From the NCBI GenBank assembly GCA_014526335.1, contig JACTAT010000210.1, positions 225,059 to 289,058 on the forward strand: a DNA stretch of 64,000 nt, in the 5' to 3' direction. A program made the position numbers and the translations under genes. The stretch's first letter is position 1. Each line of letters opens with the position of its first letter. The stretch comes from Chrysaora quinquecirrha (taxonomy: Eukaryota > Cnidaria > Scyphozoa > Semaeostomeae > Pelagiidae). Positions 34,848 to 64,000 of this stretch are shown here, in pieces. The notes beneath the pieces are model-generated. The model worked only from the letters and a program-made list of their open reading frames with translations. It was not told the DNA's origin and did no database searches.

Positions 34848-37722
34848 TATATTTTCTTTGGTTTCCTTGCCTTTCACTTTAGAGAAATTTATACACCAGA
34901 AGAATAGGACACAAAATAAAAAGCGATGTGAGAACTAAATCGTATGATAAAATTTTCTGGTCATAATAAGTTATGCAAAATATGATTAAAATGTTGTAAG
35001 CGTTGATTTTCAAAATCACAGATTTTAATTATATATCACGAAGATTTATACAAAATATACAGAATTAAAGAAATAAATTATAAAGGTGTATACTACTATA
35101 ACTATGTTAGAAAAGATACATTTTACAAATCGAATACTATTATGTCATCTTAATTTTAAGGAGAGCTGNNNNNNNNNNNNNNNNNNNNNNNNNNNNNNNN
35201 NNNNNNNNNNNNNNNNNNNNNNNNNNNNNNNNNNNNNNNNNNNNNNNNNNNNNNNNNNNNNNNNNNNNNNNNNNNNNNNNNNNNNNNNNNNNNNNNNNNN
35301 NNNNNNNNNNNNNNNNNNNNNNNNNNNNNNNNNNNNNNNNNNNNNNNNNNNNNNNNNNNNNNNNNNNNNNNNNNNNNNNNNNNNNNNNNNNNNNNNNNNN
35401 NNNNNNNNNNNNNNNNNNNNNNNNNNNNNNNNNNNNNNNNNNNNNNNNNNNNNNNNNNNNNNNNNNNNNNNNNNNNNNNNNNNNNNNNNNNNNNNNNNNN
35501 NNNNNNNNNNNNNNNNNNNNNNNNNNNNNNNNNNNNNNNNNNNNNNNNNNNNNNNNNNNNNNNNNNNNNNNNNNNNNNNNNNNNNNNNNNNNNNNNNNNN
35601 NNNNNNNNNNNNNNNNNNNNNNNNNNNNNNNNNNNNNNNNNNNNNNNNNNNNNNNNNNNNNNNNNNNNTCAATGTATATTACTGGACAAAGTATTTGGGA
35701 CGGGGGAGTGTAGCTGGCTAGTGTAACTCATACAATAACAAGTTTGTTTTCTTAACACATGTATTGTTAGCTACAAGCCTTCTCACAAGTTGACTGAAAG
35801 ATACTAAAATAGCTTAGACAGTATCAGGTTTTTTAGAAACAGCTACATTGCATTGTTTTGTATTTGTATAGTACATTGTTTAGTGCTAGATTGCAACAGT
35901 GAGAAATACACTAATTCACACTAACATAAAGCAGCTTCACAGATTGCATCGAAGATATCATTATGACATAATAAGCATGCGCATAATTTACTAATAGAAA
36001 TCATAATTATATCTAAGTCTTGAACTGTTTGTTATTAGGGGCAGCCTTTATTCAAGCAGGAAGGGAGTTCCAGATTTTTGCAGATTATAGATTTTAAGCT
36101 GAATGCTATACCTATGATTTTCAGAAGCATTTAAAAATCCTCCTTTTATACCACTGCAACCATTCAGTCATTCGGTCTTGCAGCATTGACCATCGAGCAT
36201 TGACCAAACAATTTAAGACCGATGATGTAGTTGTAGAAACACAAAGGTGCAGATGCAGAAGGAGAGCACTAAAGCCTGTTGTCTACTAGACGAATTTATT
36301 CGCGCGAAGGGATTTTTTCGTGGGGAAAAATTAAAGCGAAAACAAACGCATACATGTTTTTAACACAAACTCCAAGGACCATTGTTTCATTGTCTCTGTG
36401 GATGAAAAACTGTTCACCTACTGTCTACATGACAATGGTAACCTTGCGACTGTAAACGCAACCATTCGAAGATGATTTCTAGAGTACAATCATTTGAAAA
36501 CGCGTCGTTTTGCAAACGCATTTTCACGTGTAGAAAACGAAAATGAAACCATTTTAAAGCGATGAAACAACAATAACGATAAAAACGAGCCTGCAAGCCC
36601 AGGGGTAGAAACAAGAGAAAAATTATTAGGCAGATAATCCTTCACGGTCCATCATTGTGGGGGCATGACCCAGTGGTCAACCCATTGAGACCCCGTTTAC
36701 ACGATATCGGTACCACACCGGTTTGATATGACACCGGTGCGGAATCTTAATCCTTGTTTTTCTTAAGGTTTTCCAAGGAATTCTGGGAATAATTTCCTTA
36801 GTTACGAATTCAACGTCTGCAGCTATATAACAGGCTGTCCGCCGGATCCGAGGATTCTTGTGTTGAAGATGTAGTAATTGAAAATTGATTTTCAGAAGAA
36901 ACACAAACAGCAGATAAGATAGAAAGTTAAATTATCATTTTATTGATAATATTTGGTCCTGGCAAACAGGGCTTCTTGAGCTCGCAAAAAACCCTGTATT
37001 AGATTTATTACTTGAGTCGTAGTTATCGCTATAATCGAGTTCAACCGCTGGACGCTCAAACTATAACTCATAATCGACCGGTTATCTTTTTGGACTTACT
37101 TTTCTGCGTCGCTCTCGTATAACCATGGTTACAGTGATGCAACGGTAATGGCCTAAATCTACCGGCATACCGGTCCAATCCAGCCTTTTCGATATTCGTT
37201 CAAAACTTTTTGCAAGATTTAGTACTAAAACGGCTACCGAATAGTTCTCGTATGTTTTGCTGTGACGATGCAAGGAGCCAGCCTCGTTTCAATAGGCACC
37301 AACATTTGGTTCCCGGCAACGGCAGTCCCAAAAAAAGTTCCGTAACATTATTATGAGTCCCAGTTTGAGCGATCTCGGTTTGGTGTTAGTCTCGGTTCGA
37401 TGAACGATAGCTGGGACTCAAGGACTCAGGTAAGTCCCTGCATGCTAGGGCCAAATATTAGCAACAAAAAGAAAATTTAACGTTTTCTCGGTCTTGTATC
37501 CATCTGCTGTTTTGTGTTCTTTCTGGAAATTAATTTCAAAGCAATTATGACAGCTGTACTAACCATGAAGCATATGGCAATAAAGACTCAGTAAGGTTTC
37601 TTACAGATAAACGGAAAAACTTTGGAAGTTCACAGAAACATATTCTTAGAGCAGAAAAAGAAAAATTAACGAAAACGACCTGGAAACGTCCTTTGCAGTT
37701 CTGAACTAAGATTGTTTTAGAC
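34848..37722. other. Intergenic region between PSMD11 and MVK, with an N gap
   Basis: No exon was recognised. The stretch 36290-36720 has a gcctgttgtctactagacg / cgtttacacgatatcgg style of sequence seen in dispersed repeats, but ends could not be set. Confidence 0.4.
35169..35668. other. Assembly gap of exactly 500 N
   Basis: A run of 500 undetermined bases, the same length as the gap at 57550-58049. This implies a scaffold placeholder of unknown true size. Confidence 1.
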
Positions 37723-56918
<19,196 letters not shown>

Positions 56919-57549
56919 CTACAGACAATAAAATTAAGAATAATTATCTGTGTCTAAACAAAGATGGCAAACAATGTTTGAATCTTATTATTTAATGATG
57001 AAGCAGACTGCAAATATTCAAGTACAATTCTGAATAACTACATTTTAACTTTAAAAATTGTTTTAAACATAGGACACTCAAGAACATCAATTCAAAGGAA
57101 GGCAGGATAATTGAAAAACTATATTCCATGTTGTGGCAAGCTGGCTGCTTGTGAGAGTTTCTTGAGAATGAAGAGAGCTCAAAAAGAAACTTTGGAAGTC
57201 GGAAGGTCTGTGAAAAGGTGATAGAGCAAAACTCAATGTGTCTTAGACAGTGTCTTATTTGGCACTGCTTAAAAAAGATAACACCCCTCAGAAATTTATT
57301 TATTCCAAAAACTGAAGAAGTGCTACAAATGCAGCTTTTTTGTATTCTTTTTTCAAATAACAAACTGTACGGAAACTCTGACATTGAGTACCGCTAACAA
57401 AAAACAATTTTTTCAAGTCACTGAAAAGGTCTTATATCTTGAAAATCTATTTTCTAACACAAAAGGGTTAATCTCAAATAAAATAATGATATTTTTGTAC
57501 ATTGAAAAACAGATTGCAAAATATAGGCTTAAAAGCTGAACTGTACTCT

Positions 57550-58049
57550 NNNNNNNNNNNNNNNNNNNNNNNNNNNNNNNNNNNNNNNNNNNNNNNNNNN
57601 NNNNNNNNNNNNNNNNNNNNNNNNNNNNNNNNNNNNNNNNNNNNNNNNNNNNNNNNNNNNNNNNNNNNNNNNNNNNNNNNNNNNNNNNNNNNNNNNNNNN
57701 NNNNNNNNNNNNNNNNNNNNNNNNNNNNNNNNNNNNNNNNNNNNNNNNNNNNNNNNNNNNNNNNNNNNNNNNNNNNNNNNNNNNNNNNNNNNNNNNNNNN
57801 NNNNNNNNNNNNNNNNNNNNNNNNNNNNNNNNNNNNNNNNNNNNNNNNNNNNNNNNNNNNNNNNNNNNNNNNNNNNNNNNNNNNNNNNNNNNNNNNNNNN
57901 NNNNNNNNNNNNNNNNNNNNNNNNNNNNNNNNNNNNNNNNNNNNNNNNNNNNNNNNNNNNNNNNNNNNNNNNNNNNNNNNNNNNNNNNNNNNNNNNNNNN
58001 NNNNNNNNNNNNNNNNNNNNNNNNNNNNNNNNNNNNNNNNNNNNNNNNN
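57550..58049. other. Assembly gap of exactly 500 N
   Basis: A run of 500 undetermined bases. It lies between the most upstream recognised PSMD11 exon and the EF-hand gene, so the PSMD11 first exon or the EF-hand 5' exons could be hidden here. The sequence right after it belongs to a dispersed repeat. Confidence 1.
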
Positions 58050-58347
58050 CCAGTACTGGATCAGAGACCATTAAAGGAATCTGACTTTATTAAAATGATG
58101 AAGTCTTGTGAAGCTGATCATTTACATGTATAAAACGAGCAAGCAATACTCTTTTTGTCAATTGTTTAATTTAAATTCATTTCTATTCATCTTCTGACAC
58201 CTTCATGTCCCTTTATTCCCTTGTCCCTAGGTTTATTTTTAAGATACAAGTATAAAAGTTAAGCAATCGCTAAGGAATTTTCAGTACTCAAATTTGGCTG
58301 TCAGTTAAGGAATTTTCAGTACTGGGGCTGAGCCGAACTTCCCCCTA
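58050..58347 (+). repeat. Dispersed repeat, second copy of 49885-50180
   Basis: It begins immediately after the N gap with ccagtactggatcagag. Its repetitive nature may be why the assembly broke here. Confidence 0.65.
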
Positions 58348-58349
58348 AG

Positions 58350-58535
58350 CAGTGGCTGAAATTCAAAATTTCGACTGGTGGGACCAAGAGGCCTAAATTT
58401 CCGACAGTCAGTGAAAAATGTTCTATTTTGTGCCATTTTCAAAGAAAAATCGCAAAAATTTCCGACAAAATTGGAAGAGTTGGGAAGGGGGGCTTGAGCC
58501 CCCCAAATCCCCCACAATTTCCGCCGCTGCCCCTG
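58350..58535. repeat. hAT-like MITE remnant
   Basis: It starts CAGTGGCTGAAATTC and ends CCGCCGCTGCCCCTG with a ggcttgagccccccaaatcc segment, the layout of small cnidarian hAT elements. No convincing 8-bp duplication was found. Confidence 0.45.
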
Positions 58536-58574
58536 GGTACTTAAATATGTCTTGTTATGTTTATTCTTTGACAG

Positions 58575-61182
<2,608 letters not shown>

Positions 61183-61439
61183 ATCGAAATTGTTTGCATT
61201 TACTGTAAAATTATTATTCTTTGGCTATAAGCAGAAAGGGTTTTTGGTGTCTGGTAAGAAATGTTTCATGTGGATATAAGATATAATATATTTGAAAACC
61301 AATGCGTTCTTAATGATCCTCTTTGTGCTTGGCATTCAATACAACGTTGATTATTTAAACGTCTCTTTTTCTTAATTCTGTTTTAACTAATGGTATTCCA
61401 TCTCAAAGAACTCCCTCCCTGGCAAATGTTTCCAATTCA

Positions 61440-62110
61440 ATCATTTCATCTTACAACCCTCCGTCCACATTTTGTTCCTGTTCCTGAATAATAACATCTC
61501 CTCCTTCCAAATTTTGTTCCTGTAATCCATTCCCTTCTCTTGCTTCAACATTCCATTTTCCATTCCACCATCAATACGCATTTTCATTGGTTCATCCCAT
61601 CATTTCACCAGACATCCTCTTCATTCCACATTTTGGTCCCATCAATCCAAATACCTTATTCTGTGTAAGTTGTTCATTTTCTATTCCATCACTTCATTCT
61701 ATTGTTCCATTCCATCATTCCATTTATTATTATATTCCATCATTCCATTCCGCCATTCCACTCATTGTTCTATTTCACAATTCTATTCCATTCCATCATT
61801 CCATCCCACTATTTTATTCCATCATTCCATTCATGATTCTATTTCAAAATTCCTTCCATTCCATCATTCCATCCCACCATACCATTCCAACAATCCACTC
61901 ATCATTCTATTTCACAATTCTATTCCATTCCATCATTCCATCCCATCCCATCATTCCATCCCATCATTCCACTCATTACTCAATTTCACAATTCTGTTCC
62001 ATTCCATAATTCCATTCCACCATTCCATTCCATCATTCCATTAATTATTCCATTCCATCATTCCATTCTTCTTTCCATTCACTCTTCATTCCATTCCATG
62101 ACTTTTGGCC
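61440..62110 (+). repeat. (ATTCC)n pentamer satellite
   Basis: Irregular runs of ccattccatcattcc, densest from about 61680 to 62100. Several frames remain open through it (His/Ser/Ile-Pro repeat peptides) and are not genes. Confidence 0.93.
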
Positions 62111-62459
62111 TAATGAAAAGACAAAAATCCCACATTCCCCACCGATTTTTTATTGATACATACTTCGAGCTCGGCAGCAGTCAGGCTTAAAAGAAATTGA
62201 GCAAATTTCACTAACAGGCCTAATATTCTGATTGCATCGTCAAAATGCCTTCGCACTCACAGAGCTTTGTTTTCGTAAAACAGCAGAGCAAAAGTTGAAC
62301 TTTTGAAGATTCGGATTGAAGGAAACGAAGAGACAGAGGTCAAAAGTCCCCTGTGCCCGATGCATCCTGATTCGTCCCATGCCCTTTCGCATGGTTCGAC
62401 TGATCGGATGCTGGTCAGCAGCAGTAGCCAATCAAAATACGACTTTGATTGTGATTGAC

Positions 62460-64000
62460 ATCACAAGTGCAAATTACCAGGAGTTCAGGAGGAATATTAA
62501 TTTATTATAAATCATATCTCCGAAACCACGTTAAAGTTGTTAAAATCCATAGCAACTATGTTTGGCTAGAAATAAATAAAGACATATTCAATAACGTTAA
62601 AAATAACCTCAGGATATGCGCAGTGTACATACCACCTTTTGACTCAAGATATTTCTCATCAGACATTTTTGATAACCTAATAGATGACATCATTGATTTC
62701 TCAGGAGATACAGATAAGCTATTGTTGATAGGCGACTTTAATGCTAGAACTCAATGCATTCCAGACAATATACCAGAAGCAAAACAGTCAGACAATCATG
62801 CAATCGATATACCTAATCTAGGGTACTTTATCCCAAGATCAAACTGTGATGTAGGAGACCCAAATAGCCATGGGCGAAATCTTATAAATTTATGCAGATC
62901 TTCTGAACTTAGAATATTAAATGGCAGAACGTTTGGTGATAGTAGTGGAAACTTAACCTGCTTTTCTAACAATGGTGCCAGCTGTGTAGATTATGCGATA
63001 GCTTCCCAATCTTTATACGATGAAATATATAAATCCTTAGACTTACCTTGAACGAAATAAGTCTAAATCTTTCCTTATCCGAACACAATCATGCCAGAAA
63101 TATCATGGCGCTGCGGAGGAGACAAAGAGAAAAGTGAACGGAGATTTAGACTTATACTCTTGTGCAGGTCATGAATAATTAATGAGCTTTTTCCTTTGTT
63201 TTTCCTGAACAGGCGGACAGATTTCTGTCCGCCGGCATTCTCTTTGATGTTGTACATGGACAATTCAGCAGCATTGAAATAAAACAAAGCAAATTAGAGG
63301 AGTAATCGTACCATGAAAATTGCAAGGGGGTTTTCTTATTTGCGTAGATAACATAAACAGAATTAATTAATAAAAGGGCCTTTAGAAAAACCTTTTGTAA
63401 AATTTGTCTGAGAAATGTCGATTCCTTTCATTCACTGCTTAACAATTGTTATCATACCTCCTGAGCATTTGCAGAAACAACAAACCTCCAGCAAACTCAT
63501 TAATTATTCATGACCTGCACAAGAGTATAAGTCTAAATCTCCGTTCACTTTTCTCACTGTCTCCTCCGCAACGCTGTCACATTTCGGTTATGAATTCGTG
63601 TTCGGATAAAAAAAGATTTAGACTTAGGGTAAGTCTATTCGGAAAGCCTTCGACACGGTTTGGCACCGGGGCTCTTTCAAAACTACAAGAAAAGGGCTTG
63701 ATCAGAACTTTCTACGCATAATTGAGTCCATGTATTATAACACTGAGTGTGCAGTAAAACTAAATAATAAATGTACTGATTTTTCAAATGCTCAAAAGGG
63801 GTCCGTCAAGGATGCCCTCTAAGCCCAACTCTTTTCAATATATACATAAATGACTTGATTGACGAACTTAACGTTAATAATCCAAACCCATTAAATCTAA
63901 ATAATGAACCAATCACTTGTCTGTTCTACGCGGACGATCTCATAATACTTTCCTATTCACACGACGGGCTTCAAAGATGTCTAAACAGCCTTCATGAATA
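62460..64000 (+). mobile_element. Non-LTR retrotransposon (CR1/Jockey-like), 5'-truncated, interrupted, runs off the window
   Basis: Frame to 63051 encodes an endonuclease domain (SGGILIYYK, ICAVYIPP, LLLIGDFNAR, HGRNLINLC, CVDYAIAS), an apurinic-type EEP nuclease. RT segments follow from 63640: KAFDTVWHRG-like at about 63650, RQGCPLSPTLFNIYINDL at about 63800, and FYADDLIILS at about 63927, continuing past the window end. About two hundred residues expected between endonuclease and RT are absent, replaced by a long inverted-repeat insert (63052-63640). The RT part has frame changes. Confidence 0.85.
63052..63640. repeat. Long inverted repeat inside the LINE
   Basis: The arm 63060-63178 (gtctaaatct, ctgcggaggagac, gaacggagatttagacttat, gcaggtcatgaataattaat) recurs as a reverse complement at 63498-63630, about 120-135 bp with small differences. 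The spacer is about 315 bp. It looks like a MITE or foldback element with long terminal inverted repeats, or an inverted duplication. Confidence 0.8.

Noticed and set aside
61587..62044. His/Ser/Ile-Pro repeat proteins
   Set aside because: They come from the ATTCC satellite and overlap each other in two frames.

Overview
The window is animal nuclear DNA: AT-rich, with many small exons bounded by GT..AG sites, introns of several kb, and dense mobile and tandem repeats. Two 500-N placeholder gaps show that it is a draft scaffold. The gene content (a secreted PAN plus CNTNAP/fibrinogen-like pair, K02A2.6-like Ty3/Gypsy, RTE and CR1/L2-like LINEs, hAT- and mariner-type MITEs) looks like a non-bilaterian metazoan, most likely an anthozoan cnidarian. 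That assignment is inference.

Layout. (1) 603-11960, minus: an ankyrin-repeat TRP-type cation channel in about 8 exons. Its introns hold two MITEs and a young Ty3/Gypsy element (4712-9067) with near-identical LTRs and a 5-bp target duplication. (2) 11961-15503: intergenic DNA with a LINE remnant and two decayed tandem copies of the last exon of the next gene. (3) 15504-33417, minus: mevalonate kinase in 9 exons (about 398 residues; human has 396). Intron 1 carries three adjacent minisatellites and a later intron carries an RTE LINE. (4) 33418-37722: intergenic DNA with nested MITEs and an N gap. (5) 37723-56918, minus: PSMD11/Rpn6, a 26S proteasome lid subunit, with 13 exons recognised. The N-terminal exon and one internal segment were not found. 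(6) On the opposite strand, inside one long PSMD11 intron: two tandem paralogous genes for secreted PAN + CNTNAP-like proteins (44711-46371 and 49142-51831). The first lacks the middle exon needed to keep frame. (7) 58575-61182, plus: the 3' end of a calbindin/calretinin-like EF-hand gene. (8) 61440-64000: a pentamer satellite and a LINE interrupted by a long inverted repeat.

The genes are unrelated housekeeping or signalling genes (isoprenoid synthesis, proteasome, ion channel, calcium binding, secreted recognition proteins) and do not form a pathway. The frame breaks in the TRP channel, MVK and the retrotransposon are all single missing bases, nearly all in homopolymer runs. They look like assembly errors rather than pseudogenisation. 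No wholly new system is evident. The most interesting items are the nested PAN/CNTNAP pair with its foldback element, the MVK terminal-exon triplication, and the shared homopolymer error signature.
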